Shown here: positions 1 to 5,733 of the stretch, piece after piece
Layout of the letters: each line of letters starts with the position of its first letter
Position numbering within the stretch: the first letter of the stretch is position 1
Origin: Rickettsiaceae bacterium
Lineage (GTDB): Bacteria; Pseudomonadota; Alphaproteobacteria; Rickettsiales; Rickettsiaceae
DNA length: 8,335 nucleotides
Direction of reading: 5' to 3'
Assembly: GCA_022702085.1 (NCBI GenBank)
Contig: JAKONF010000030.1
Coordinates: forward strand, 1-8,335
Program-made: the position numbers and the translations under genes
Notes under the pieces: generated by a model
The model's database searches: none
What the model was told of the DNA's origin: nothing
The model's input: only the letters and a program-made list of their open reading frames with translations

Positions 1-1
1 T

Positions 2-442
2 GGTTTTTTACCTAAAACTAATGATAGTAGACAAAAAATATTTAAGAATCTTATTTCTTTAGATGCCACGTTAATTTTTTTTGAAGCAGCCAGTAGATTA
101 TATGAAGCTTTGCAAGATGCTCTTAAAATATTTGGTAACCGTAATGCCTGCATAGTACGTGAACTTACAAAACTACATCAACAAGTGAAACTAGAAAATT
201 TAGCTAAGCTAAATGAACATTATGGACAAAATAAAGTTAAAGGCGAAATAGTATTGTTAATTTCGGGCGCGCCAGCTCAAATTGAAAAATCAAGCTTAGT
301 AGAAGAGTTAGATATTGAAATTAATTTACTGTTACTAAAAAATTTATCAGCTAAAGATGTCACTGAAATAATGCTTAACAAATACTCAAAAGATTTTAGT
401 AAGAAAGAAATTTATCATAGAGTAAACAAGTTAAAATTTTAA
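2..442 (+). CDS. rsmI: 16S rRNA (cytidine-1402-2'-O)-methyltransferase RsmI, 3' part
   Basis: The 5' end lies outside the window; 146 codons remain, open from the first bases in this frame. The fragment begins with GFLP, then shows TLIFFEAASRL (family TLIFYEsphRL), FGNR, the RELTK motif and KGEIVLLI near the end of the methyltransferase domain. These are C-terminal landmarks of RsmI (YraL), a SAM-dependent enzyme that 2'-O-methylates C1402 in the decoding centre of 16S rRNA, paired in many bacteria with RsmH. After KGEIVLLI a tail of about 55 residues follows, rich in Lys, Leu and Asn, ending RVNKLKF; tails of this kind are common in the family. A TTG at 110 could be taken for a start, but homology clearly continues upstream, so it is internal. 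Identity is confident; the N-terminal SAM-binding half is not visible. Confidence 0.92.
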   Translation, partial: GFLPKTNDSRQKIFKNLISLDATLIFFEAASRLYEALQDALKIFGNRNACIVRELTKLHQQVKLENLAKLNEHYGQNKVKGEIVLLISGAPAQIEKSSLVEELDIEINLLLLKNLSAKDVTEIMLNKYSKDFSKKEIYHRVNKLKF

Positions 443-464
443 CCCTTTGATAAAATTACTAATT

Positions 465-523
465 ACCTATGGTTTAAAAAATAGTACATAAAACACCTCT
501 GGTAAAACCGTAGGTTAATTTTT
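465..523 (+). terminator. Probable intrinsic terminator after rsmI with two alternative 5' arms
   Basis: The arm ACCGTAGGT (507-515) can pair with ACCTCTGGT (495-503) across a three-base AAA loop, with one mismatch and one G-U pair. It is followed at once by TAATTTTT (516-523), the layout of a Rho-independent terminator. The longer arm AAACCGTAGGT (505-515) can instead pair with ACCTATGGTTT (465-475), 11 pairs including one G-U. The stem stops 23 bases after the rsmI stop codon. Only the pairing and the T-run are seen; termination is inferred. Confidence 0.55.
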
Positions 524-526
524 CAC

Positions 527-555
527 TTGCACAGCTAATTTATATTATGTATTAT
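527..555 (+). promoter_or_regulatory. Candidate sigma70 promoter for rpmI-rplT
   Basis: TTGCAC (527-532) and TATTAT (550-555) are 17 bases apart. The -10 matches TATAAT in five positions; the -35 matches only in TTG. A second TATTAT (543-548) lies just upstream. Transcription would start near 562, leaving a leader of about 74 bases before rpmI. The site follows the rsmI terminator directly, which supports it. Confidence 0.45.
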
Positions 556-625
556 CCTACTCTTAATTAGTAATGTGGCTTTGGTATGCCTATTTTACTA
601 TTTCGTCGTTAAATACCAATAAAAA

Positions 626-630
626 AAGGA
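626..630 (+). promoter_or_regulatory. Ribosome binding site that sets the rpmI start
   Basis: AAGGA ends five bases before the ATG at 636, whereas no such site precedes the in-frame ATG at 573. It therefore supports the start that gives a 66-residue L35. Confidence 0.7.
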
Positions 631-635
631 AATTT

Positions 636-836
636 ATGCCTAAAATGAAAACTCACTCAGGCGCAAAAAAGCGTTTTAGTATAACTAGCTCCCGTAAAGT
701 GAAAGCTGGTCAAGCTGGTAAAAATCATATGATGATTAATAAATCAAAAGATCAAAGCCGTAATTTAAGAGGCACAACCATTCTTGCCAAGGCCGATGGT
801 CAAAACATTAAAAAATATTTTTTACCAAACGGTTAA
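636..836 (+). CDS. rpmI: 50S ribosomal protein L35
   Basis: A 66-residue, highly basic protein of the usual L35 size. It opens [14 protein letters not shown], the typical N-terminal signature, and keeps the NHMMINKS block (family aghrHxltkKs), the RNLRG segment and the terminal KKYFLPNG. L35 binds 23S rRNA in the large subunit. The frame is open to an ATG at 573, but the extra 21 residues (MWLWYAYFT...) are hydrophobic and unlike L35, and the Shine-Dalgarno sequence sits before 636. rplT follows after 24 bases, the standard rpmI-rplT pair. infC, often upstream in other bacteria, is not here; rsmI takes that place. Confidence 0.97.
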   Translation: MPKMKTHSGAKKRFSITSSRKVKAGQAGKNHMMINKSKDQSRNLRGTTILAKADGQNIKKYFLPNG

Positions 837-860
837 TCTTAAATAGGAATAATAAATAGC

Positions 861-1214
861 ATGACATGTAATAAATCCAGTAGTAGTAAAAATCGCCATA
901 AAAAAGTTTTTAAATTAGCTAAAGGTTACCGCGGGAGGTCGAAGAATTGCTTCACCATCGCTGTTCAAAAAGTTGAAAAAGGTCTACAATATGCGTATCG
1001 CGATCGTCGCAATCGTAAACGTGATTTTAGAGGTTTGTGGATTCAAAGAATAAATGCTGCAGCTAGAATCCATGGTATGAATTATTCCCAGCTTATTGGT
1101 GGCCTCAAGAAAGCTAATATAGAAATTGATCGCAAAATGCTAGCTGAACTTGCTATTAACAATGCTGAGGGTTTTGCCGAAATTGTTAATCAATTAACAT
1201 CTGTTGTAAGCTAA
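861..1214 (+). CDS. rplT: 50S ribosomal protein L20
   Basis: 117 residues, normal for L20. The diagnostic core is intact: [15 protein letters not shown] (12-26), [27 protein letters not shown] (43-69), then the globular C-terminal part with [25 protein letters not shown]20 is an early-assembly protein of the large subunit whose basic N-terminal arm threads into 23S rRNA; in several bacteria it also represses its own operon. The start [15 protein letters not shown] is odd: relatives usually begin MTRxK with more Arg/Lys. Here position 3 is Cys (TGT, one C-to-T change from CGT) and a run of four Ser follows. The nearest Shine-Dalgarno-like AGGA (845-848) is rather far, 12 bases from the ATG, so translation may be coupled to rpmI. 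Identity is certain. Confidence 0.97.
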   Translation: MTCNKSSSSKNRHKKVFKLAKGYRGRSKNCFTIAVQKVEKGLQYAYRDRRNRKRDFRGLWIQRINAAARIHGMNYSQLIGGLKKANIEIDRKMLAELAINNAEGFAEIVNQLTSVVS

Positions 1215-1237
1215 TAGATCTGTAGTACAATCACAAA

Positions 1238-1285
1238 TTTGGTGGGTTTTTGTCAGTCATAAAATGCCTGATCAAACTCACCAAA
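1238..1285. repeat. Imperfect inverted repeat (nested hairpin) after rplT
   Basis: TTTGGTGGGTTT (1238-1249) is the reverse complement of AAACTCACCAAA (1274-1285) except for one G-U pair. Inside it TCAG (1253-1256) pairs with CTGA (1268-1271) across a small internal loop, leaving an 11-base apical loop. It begins 24 bases after the rplT stop. No T-run follows on either strand, so it is not a classic intrinsic terminator. It could be an RNA 3'-end stabiliser, a degenerate terminator or a dispersed palindromic element; the sequence alone does not decide. Confidence 0.6.
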
Positions 1286-1393
1286 AATGATAACAAAAAT
1301 ACCAGAGCAAGTATCTCTACTATTTCTGAAAATGTTCCAGCTAAACTGACAAAATCAACTACCAAAGCTAATACTACTGATCAAAAAAAGTGA
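1250..1393 (+). CDS. Doubtful small ORF, 47 codons, unknown
   Basis: An open frame runs from a TTG at 1250 to TGA at 1391. The product starts LSVIKCLIKLTKNDNK and continues as a Lys/Thr/Ser/Asn-rich tail ending TTDQKK. No ATG or GTG start is available in this frame; GGTGGG just upstream is a poor ribosome binding site, and the start lies inside the hairpin. I recognise no domain. It could be a remnant of a gene tail or a chance open frame: about 55 stop-free codons is only mildly unusual for AT-rich DNA. It is in a different frame from rplT, so a simple read-through extension would need a frameshift. Confidence 0.15.
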   Translation: MSVIKCLIKLTKNDNKNTRASISTISENVPAKLTKSTTKANTTDQKK

Positions 1394-1574
1394 CATATAA
1401 TTATCTCATTTTTACCCAATCATTTCATTACATGAGTTTCAAATAATTTAATTCATGTGTATTTACAAAAATCGAATTAAAATCTAACTATAATAACTAA
1501 TAAATTTGTGATATCTTCTTAAGTTAAATTAAGCTAAATACTAACTGCTCATATCCAATCTTGAGGTTTTAATT

Positions 1575-1602
1575 GATAGCTCTAAATAATTTAGACGTTA
1601 TC
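1575..1602 (-). terminator. Weak hairpin at the 3' end of the NUDIX gene
   Basis: The palindrome TCTAAATAATTTAGA (1581-1595) is extended by GATA (1575-1578) and TATC (1599-1602). It overlaps the last base of the NUDIX gene, where a terminator would sit, but the stem is AT-rich and no clear T-run follows on the minus strand. Confidence 0.25.
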
Positions 1603-2213
1603 TATTCAAATTCGGCTTTACATTGTTGATCATACTTATGTTTAAAACAATCATTTATTTGCTTAGCGTTAATTCTGTTCACTGATAGTTCAGGCAGTTC
1701 TTTCTGATCAAAAAACCTTACTTCTGAAGTTTCTATGCTAATTGTTGATTCACCTGAAATAATCTCACAATGAAAAACCATTTTATAGATATGTGGCCAT
1801 ACAAATTGTGAACTTTGTTTATAATTGTCGTAAACACCAATTAATTTTAAAGCTTTACAGCTATAGCCTGATTCTTCATAAATTTCTTTGATAGTATTTT
1901 CTGCTGGCGAGAGATTAATATCAGCCCAGCCACCTGGTATTGACCATAAACCATCACTAGTCTCTTTAACCATCAATATCTTATTATCTTTAAATACTGC
2001 GCCGCGAATATCAACTTTCGGAGTTTTATAGCCTACATCATGAGCAAATATTTCTTTAATTTCGTCATATTTGCGCGTACTAAAATTAGTAGCAATAATA
2101 GAGGCTAATTCATTAATCCTTTCAAATCTTGCTTGATCATATACATCTTTGCAATAATTCAAACCAGTTTGAGAAATGGCATTAAGTTCGGCTACCAGTT
2201 TTGTAATATCCAT
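1602..2213 (-). CDS. NUDIX hydrolase with N-terminal helical domain (ADP-ribose / CDP-choline pyrophosphatase-like)
   Basis: 203 residues in two parts. Residues 1-60 are helical (AELNAISQTGLNYCKDVYDQARFERI), matching the N-terminal domain of a known NUDIX subfamily. From about 64 comes the fold with TPKVDIRGAVF, KILMVKE, DGLWSIPGGWADINLSP and the NUDIX box (94-117). The metal-binding EIYEE (110-114) and following SG are intact. The first box Glu is replaced (L101) and the usual Arg before Glu is Lys, both tolerated in this WAD-type subfamily. Characterised relatives hydrolyse ADP-ribose and CDP-choline; the substrate here is inferred, so no symbol is given. Start is ATG at 2213 with only a weak AAGA upstream; no convincing promoter was found in 2214-2340. 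The gene stands alone downstream of the SlyB-like gene and may have been acquired horizontally. Confidence 0.88.
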   Translation of the reverse strand: MDITKLVAELNAISQTGLNYCKDVYDQARFERINELASIIATNFSTRKYDEIKEIFAHDVGYKTPKVDIRGAVFKDNKILMVKETSDGLWSIPGGWADINLSPAENTIKEIYEESGYSCKALKLIGVYDNYKQSSQFVWPHIYKMVFHCEIISGESTISIETSEVRFFDQKELPELSVNRINAKQINDCFKHKYDQQCKAEFE

Positions 2214-2338
2214 AATAATTCTTAGTCTTGTCTTAATTGATATTTTAATTAGATATCGTTAATCCTATAACCTTATAATACACTTTGAACATAAAATGTA
2301 TTGTTTTAAGACTTTTAGGTTATCGTCAAAACTTGCCT

Positions 2339-2386
2339 ATAGAGCGTGAATATTACAGTATTTTTGCAAAATAACGCCCTATTTTT
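2339..2386. terminator. Hairpin between the SlyB-like gene and the NUDIX gene
   Basis: ATAGAGCGT (2339-2347) and ACGCCCTAT (2374-2382) form a nine-pair stem with one G-U. It begins about 11 bases past the stop of the minus-strand SlyB-like gene, so it is placed as that gene's terminator. However, the T-run TTTT (2383-2386) follows on the plus strand, where no gene reads in; on the minus strand the stem is followed by AGGCAAG. Its working direction is therefore uncertain. Confidence 0.4.
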
Positions 2387-2392
2387 AATAAA

Positions 2393-2941
2393 TTATAGAT
2401 CTCTATTGGCAGGTATGACTCTAGCGCGATTACCAGAAAAGATTACGAATACTCTTTGCCCCTCAGGTATCATTCTACCCGCACCTTGTACTACAGTGAT
2501 TGCACCACCAGTAGTTGCTGCTGAGGCTGCGTTGCGCATAGCTGGAGTGCTAGCATACTGATCAGTATTTAAATTAGTGATATCAAGTTTGATGATATAT
2601 TCTATACCTCTTGATTGACTTAATTTATCTTGTGCTAATACCCCTATAGTACCACCACCAAGCGCTCCACCTAGCGTTGCAAGAGTATTACCTGCTCCTT
2701 TGCCTACTAATGAACCTAATACTGCACCAGAACCTGCGCCAATAGCTCCACCTAGCACATTATCAGATTTTTTATCAGATTCCTTGATAGTAACAGGACG
2801 AGAGGTTATTATCTCACCTTGTAATGTTAAGCTTAGCGTGGAGTCACTTGTATACACATCATCCGAAAGATCTCTAGCACAACCTGTTAGCAATGTTAAA
2901 ACAGCAAATAAAATTAGAGTTTGAGTGTTAATTTTTTTCAT
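2393..2941 (-). CDS. SlyB/PCP-like glycine-zipper outer-membrane lipoprotein
   Basis: 182 residues. A lipoprotein signal peptide ends in lipobox LTGC with Cys21 as the predicted acylated residue. Residues 41-53 (QGEIITSRPVTIK) match the stretch before the zipper in SlyB/PCP proteins. Residues 64-100 form a glycine zipper (GGAIGAGSGAVLG, LGGALGGGTIG) of the rickettsial 17-kDa-antigen type. After it come GIEYIIKLD (112-120) and the C-terminal VVQGAGRMIPEGQRV and GNRARVIP, again as in SlyB. Residues 121-145 form an Ala/Asn/Thr-rich insert not usual in SlyB, making the protein longer than the roughly 155-residue norm. The likely location is the outer membrane, in envelope integrity. Start ATG 2941 has AGGAAAG nine bases upstream and its own promoter. 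The family is confident, the exact role is not. Confidence 0.88.
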   Translation of the reverse strand: MKKINTQTLILFAVLTLLTGCARDLSDDVYTSDSTLSLTLQGEIITSRPVTIKESDKKSDNVLGGAIGAGSGAVLGSLVGKGAGNTLATLGGALGGGTIGVLAQDKLSQSRGIEYIIKLDITNLNTDQYASTPAMRNAASAATTGGAITVVQGAGRMIPEGQRVFVIFSGNRARVIPANRDL

Positions 2942-2950
2942 ATGTGAATA

Positions 2951-2957
2951 CTTTCCT
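2951..2957 (-). promoter_or_regulatory. Ribosome binding site of the SlyB-like gene
   Basis: AGGAAAG on the minus strand ends nine bases before the ATG at 2941. It is the clearest Shine-Dalgarno among the minus-strand genes here and supports that start, which also gives a well-formed lipoprotein signal peptide. Confidence 0.65.
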
Positions 2958-2976
2958 GTTATTATCTTTATTATCT

Positions 2977-3004
2977 ATAATATAAAATAGTCTAAAATTT
3001 TCAA
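2977..3004 (-). promoter_or_regulatory. Sigma70-type promoter of the SlyB-like gene
   Basis: On the minus strand TTGAAA (3004-2999) and TATTAT (2982-2977) are 16 bases apart, each one base from consensus. Transcription would begin near 2970, giving a leader of about 30 bases. The -35 lies within the 12-base palindrome TTTCAATTGAAA (2999-3010), which might be an operator, though such a short AT palindrome can occur by chance. Confidence 0.6.
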
Positions 3005-3042
3005 TTGAAATTTCTAATTGCATTAAATTACACAAATCCTGA

Positions 3043-3555
3043 TTATGTATTGCTAATAAAATCTTTAAATGCTTTGAAAGTATGCCTTTTATTAAATTGA
3101 CCGGTAACTGTTATGTATTTTCCATTAAGCTCTACCTCTACTTCTTTGGCATAAGATAATTTCATCAACTGAGCGTGAGTTAGCTTGAATGTTGCATCTT
3201 CTTGGTGACCTCTCGTTTCAATATTGTAAGCTACAATTTTAGGTGGTACTACTGGTGATAAAGTTATTATCTCAGCACCATCGATTAAAAATTTTATGGT
3301 AGTGTTCAAACCATTATAGATAAGATCATCATTAACTGTATTCCATCTAACTCTCAATAAATAATCTTCAGAATTTAATCTATGACTTAAATAAAAATGA
3401 AAAGAAGATTTTTTATTATCTTTAAAACTCAAATAAATGGGTTGTGAGGTTGAGTTACCATCACTCCAGGATTTATCATGACTAGTGGTAGTTTCAATAG
3501 GGTAACATCCTGATAGAGAGCTAACAATAAAAAGTGCTATAAGTAAACGTATCAT
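3043..3555 (-). CDS. Small lipoprotein of unknown function, downstream of rpoH
   Basis: 170 residues; I do not recognise the family. The first 17 residues form a lipoprotein signal peptide: M-I-R, a hydrophobic core LLIALFIV, and lipobox LSGC with Cys17. The mature part is polar and probably beta-rich: a Ser/Thr/Asp-rich stretch (22-40), then alternating segments such as QPIYLSFKD, FHFYLSHRL, YLLRVRWNT and TIKFLIDGAEIITLSPVVPP. The C-terminal part is LTHAQLMKLSYAKEVEVELNGKYITVTGQF followed by a short KAFKDFI helix. No Cys beyond the lipobox and no catalytic motif were noticed. It starts 27 bases after the rpoH stop, with GGAT shortly before the ATG and no clear promoter of its own, so it is probably co-transcribed with rpoH. 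Envelope location is inferred from the lipobox only. Confidence 0.85.
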   Translation of the reverse strand: MIRLLIALFIVSSLSGCYPIETTTSHDKSWSDGNSTSQPIYLSFKDNKKSSFHFYLSHRLNSEDYLLRVRWNTVNDDLIYNGLNTTIKFLIDGAEIITLSPVVPPKIVAYNIETRGHQEDATFKLTHAQLMKLSYAKEVEVELNGKYITVTGQFNKRHTFKAFKDFISNT

Positions 3556-3582
3556 ATAAATCCAAAATATTGTGCTAATAAA

Positions 3583-4470
3583 TTATATTACTGCTATTTT
3601 ATTAAATTTTTCATGCTTGAGAATGAAATCTTGAATTTTTTCAAAAGCTTTGTTTTCGATTTGTCTAACTCTCTCTTTTGAGATATTATATTTATTACTC
3701 AAAGAATCCAATGTTGTCGGAGAATCTTGTAATTTACGTTCCGATAAAATTTCCACTTCTCTAGGGTTTAAAATTTTCATTGCTGCTTTGAGCAATTTTA
3801 ATTTATTTGAAGACTCTTGTTTGTTCATCATCAAAATATCTTGCGTTGGCCTATTTTCTGGGAGAAAATTTATTCTCTCAGACTTCATTTCTTGGCCATT
3901 TATTGGTTGATTAAGAGATAAATCCCCGCTAGTTAATCTATTGTTCATTTCGCTAACTTCTTTAATAGTGACGCCTAGTTCTTGAGCAATTTGAGAAAAA
4001 TCTTGCTCATTTACACTACGAGAATATAGATTAGTTATTTTGTGTTTTATTTTACCGAGACTGAAGAAAAGTTTTTTTTGTGCAGCTGTTGTACCTATTT
4101 TAACTAATGACCAAGAACGGAGTACGTATTCCTGTATTGACGCTTTAATCCACCACATAGCGTAGGTAGATAATCTAAAGCCTAAATCTGGATTATATTT
4201 TTTAACAGCTTGCATCAAACCTAAATTACCTTCAGAAATTACTTCTAGTATTGGCAAACCATAGTTTTTATACCGTACTGCAATTTTGGCTACTAATTTT
4301 AAATGACTAGAAACCAGTTTGTGAGCAGCTTCTAGATTATTACTCTCAAGGTAAGTTTTAGCCAATAAGAATTCTTCTTCTTGCGTTAAAGATGGTATTT
4401 TATTAATTTCTTGCAAGTAGTGATAATAATTTGATCCAATAGAAATATTAGACATTTCGTAATTTTTCAT
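3583..4470 (-). CDS. rpoH: RNA polymerase heat-shock sigma factor RpoH (sigma-32)
   Basis: 295 residues, the usual size. Region 1.2 is at about 17-40 (LQEINKIPSLTQEEEFLLA). Region 2 (54-123) includes GLMQAVKKYNPDLGFRLSTYAMWWIKASIQEY. The RpoH box QKKLFFSLG (131-139) separates RpoH from RpoD and RpoS. Region 4 ends with the -35-binding helix-turn-helix (about 253-279: TLDSLSNKYNISKERVRQIE). RpoH directs core polymerase to chaperone and protease promoters under heat or envelope stress and is itself controlled by DnaK and FtsH. Start is ATG 4470; a second in-frame ATG at 4455 (MSNISIG) is possible, as neither has a strong Shine-Dalgarno. A sigma70-type promoter lies upstream. The gene follows greA by 78 bases and precedes a lipoprotein gene by 27. 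Confidence 0.96.
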   Translation of the reverse strand: MKNYEMSNISIGSNYYHYLQEINKIPSLTQEEEFLLAKTYLESNNLEAAHKLVSSHLKLVAKIAVRYKNYGLPILEVISEGNLGLMQAVKKYNPDLGFRLSTYAMWWIKASIQEYVLRSWSLVKIGTTAAQKKLFFSLGKIKHKITNLYSRSVNEQDFSQIAQELGVTIKEVSEMNNRLTSGDLSLNQPINGQEMKSERINFLPENRPTQDILMMNKQESSNKLKLLKAAMKILNPREVEILSERKLQDSPTTLDSLSNKYNISKERVRQIENKAFEKIQDFILKHEKFNKIAVI

Positions 4471-4509
4471 ATAACTTAAATCTTTAAAGTTTTGTCATTT
4501 CTCTTGTAT

Positions 4510-4538
4510 ATTATAATACATCCTAAGTAATTTTTAAA
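4510..4538 (-). promoter_or_regulatory. Sigma70-type promoter of rpoH
   Basis: On the minus strand TTTAAA (4538-4533) and a perfect TATAAT (4515-4510) are 17 bases apart in the greA-rpoH gap. The -35 matches in four of six positions. The predicted start is near 4503, giving a leader of about 33 bases. It shows no GC-rich heat-shock -10, so basal rpoH transcription is probably by RpoD. Confidence 0.55.
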
Positions 4539-4548
4539 GAACCTAAAC

Positions 4549-5037
4549 CTAGTATTCAAAATCTTGATAATTCACTGAAATTACCTCATATGATTTTAAT
4601 CCTTTAGGCGTAGTAACTTCAACAATATCACCAACTTTCTTACCGATAAGAGCGCGAGCTAATGGCGAGACAATAGATATTCTCTTTTGTGTTATATCTG
4701 CCTCATATTCACCAATTATACGATAAGTAATTTGTTTTTCTGTTTCATCATCTAACAATTCAACCACTGCTCCAAACTTGATAACATCGCCTGATAGTTT
4801 ATTGATATCAATGACTTCAGCTCTAGCGGCTTTACTTTCTAATTCTAAAATTCTGCCTTCAACCAAACTTTGTTGGTGCCTAGCTGCATCGTACTCAGCG
4901 TTTTCTGATAAATCACCATATTCTCTAGCAGTAGCAACGGCTTGAGTGGCCTTTGGACGTTCTTCGTGTTTTAATTGTTTTATTTCTTGTTGTAGTCTTT
5001 CAAAGCCTTTACTTGAAATTGGGAATTTTTCATTCAT
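4549..5037 (-). CDS. greA: Transcription elongation factor GreA
   Basis: 162 residues, typical of GreA. The N-terminal antiparallel coiled coil (about 9-77) carries the tip motif REYGDLSENAEYDAA; Asp42 and Glu45 correspond to the acidic residues that help the polymerase active site cleave backtracked RNA. The C-terminal FKBP-like domain (about 83-158) contains VKFGAVVELLDDET-type residues (here IKFGAVVELLDDE), RISIVSPLARALIGKKVGD and the terminal KGLKSYEVISV. GreA enters the secondary channel of RNA polymerase and rescues stalled complexes. Start ATG 5037 is preceded by a weak AAGAAA, and a near-consensus promoter lies upstream. It heads the minus-strand group (greA, rpoH, lipoproteins) and is divergent from the kinase-dnaG-rpoD unit. 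Confidence 0.97.
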   Translation of the reverse strand: MNEKFPISSKGFERLQQEIKQLKHEERPKATQAVATAREYGDLSENAEYDAARHQQSLVEGRILELESKAARAEVIDINKLSGDVIKFGAVVELLDDETEKQITYRIIGEYEADITQKRISIVSPLARALIGKKVGDIVEVTTPKGLKSYEVISVNYQDFEY

Positions 5038-5067
5038 ATAATATTTCTTGTTTATGTTATGTTTTAA

Positions 5068-5096
5068 AGTATATTTATAACAAAATATTTTGTCAA
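5068..5096 (-). promoter_or_regulatory. Near-consensus sigma70 promoter of greA
   Basis: On the minus strand a perfect TTGACA (5096-5091) and TATACT (5073-5068), one base off consensus, are exactly 17 apart. The start would be near 5061, giving a leader of about 24 bases. This is the strongest promoter in the window. The same 78-base gap must also hold the divergent promoter of the gene at 5116, for which I see only weak candidates (for example TATAAC at 5076-5081 without a good -35). Confidence 0.7.
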
Positions 5097-5115
5097 ACTA
5101 GCCATAAGTTACCTT

Positions 5116-5730
5116 ATGCAAATATCCGCATATAATTTTGAAATAAGGCGTAAAATTTTTCATCTCTATAGTTTGGTTTTACCAATTATTTACTGTTTTA
5201 TTAGTAAAACTTTTGTGGTCTCGTTGTTACTATTTGTTACTACAATAACTTTATATTTTGATGTTGCAAGACATTATAATCCTAAAATTGAAAATTTTAC
5301 TAATAAATTTTTTGCGCATTTAATGCGGCAAAGTGAACAATCTGGTTCTTTCAAATTGAGTAGCGCAAGTTACATGATGAGTGGATTTTTCCTGAGCGCT
5401 TTATTTTTTTCCAAAGGATTGGCTATTACTGCTTGGCTTATTTTAATAATTTCTGACTGCTTGGCAGCAATTGTCGGAACTAAAATAGGAACGCCTAGAG
5501 AAAATGGTAAATCACTAGAAGGTTCAATAGCTTTTTTTATCAGTGCTATTATTATCAGTTTACTTAGTTATTCTTTCATTGGTTTTGCTACTACATTTCC
5601 AACAATACTCGTCAGCTGCGCAATAATTACTGCTAGCGAATATTATTCCAAACAAATACTTATCGATGACAATTTATTTATTCCGGTAGGTTATGGTTTT
5701 CTTATATGTTTTTTCAGGTTAATTTTTTAG
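5116..5730 (+). CDS. Membrane CTP-dependent diacylglycerol/polyprenol (dolichol) kinase-family protein
   Basis: 204 residues, strongly hydrophobic, with about six or seven likely membrane segments. Family motifs are in order: E-x-RRKIFH (9-16), SYMMSGFFLSALFF (85-98), SDCLAAIVGTKIG (113-125), the signature GKSLEGSIAFF (131-141) and DDNLFIPVGYG (184-194). These mark the CTP-dependent lipid kinase superfamily (dolichol kinase, phytol kinase, Dgk1), often annotated in bacteria as phosphatidate cytidylyltransferase-like. It probably phosphorylates a polyprenol or diacylglycerol with CTP in the inner membrane; the substrate cannot be read off. Start ATG 5116 has no clear Shine-Dalgarno but places RRKxFH near the N-terminus as is usual. 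dnaG follows after three bases, so the two are very likely co-transcribed and translationally coupled. Confidence 0.82.
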   Translation: MQISAYNFEIRRKIFHLYSLVLPIIYCFISKTFVVSLLLFVTTITLYFDVARHYNPKIENFTNKFFAHLMRQSEQSGSFKLSSASYMMSGFFLSALFFSKGLAITAWLILIISDCLAAIVGTKIGTPRENGKSLEGSIAFFISAIIISLLSYSFIGFATTFPTILVSCAIITASEYYSKQILIDDNLFIPVGYGFLICFFRLIF

Positions 5731-5733
5731 ATT

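Larger units (their letters stand above)
1215..1601. other. 387-base intergenic gap between rplT and the NUDIX gene
   Basis: This gap separates rplT (plus) from the convergent 3' end of the NUDIX gene. Its left third holds a strong imperfect hairpin and a doubtful 47-codon frame, and its right end a small palindrome; these are listed separately. Bases 1394-1574 are very AT-rich. In them I see no tRNA or convincing promoter, only short chance-level repeats such as CTTAA/TTAAG around 1520. Confidence 0.6.

Noticed and set aside
573..635. A 21-residue N-terminal extension of L35 starting at ATG 573
   Set aside because: The extra residues are hydrophobic and unlike L35, and a good AAGGA site precedes the standard start at 636.
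2346..2924. Plus-strand open frames opposite the SlyB-like lipoprotein
   Set aside because: They are antisense to a well-supported gene with signal peptide, lipobox and family motifs; their products show no domain and no good ribosome binding site.
3650..3910. Plus-strand hydrophobic frame opposite rpoH
   Set aside because: It is a shadow of the conserved region 4 coding sequence of RpoH.
4953..5135. Plus-strand frame overlapping the greA start and the divergent promoter region
   Set aside because: It covers the greA N-terminus in antisense and the start of the kinase gene in another frame; it has no recognisable product.
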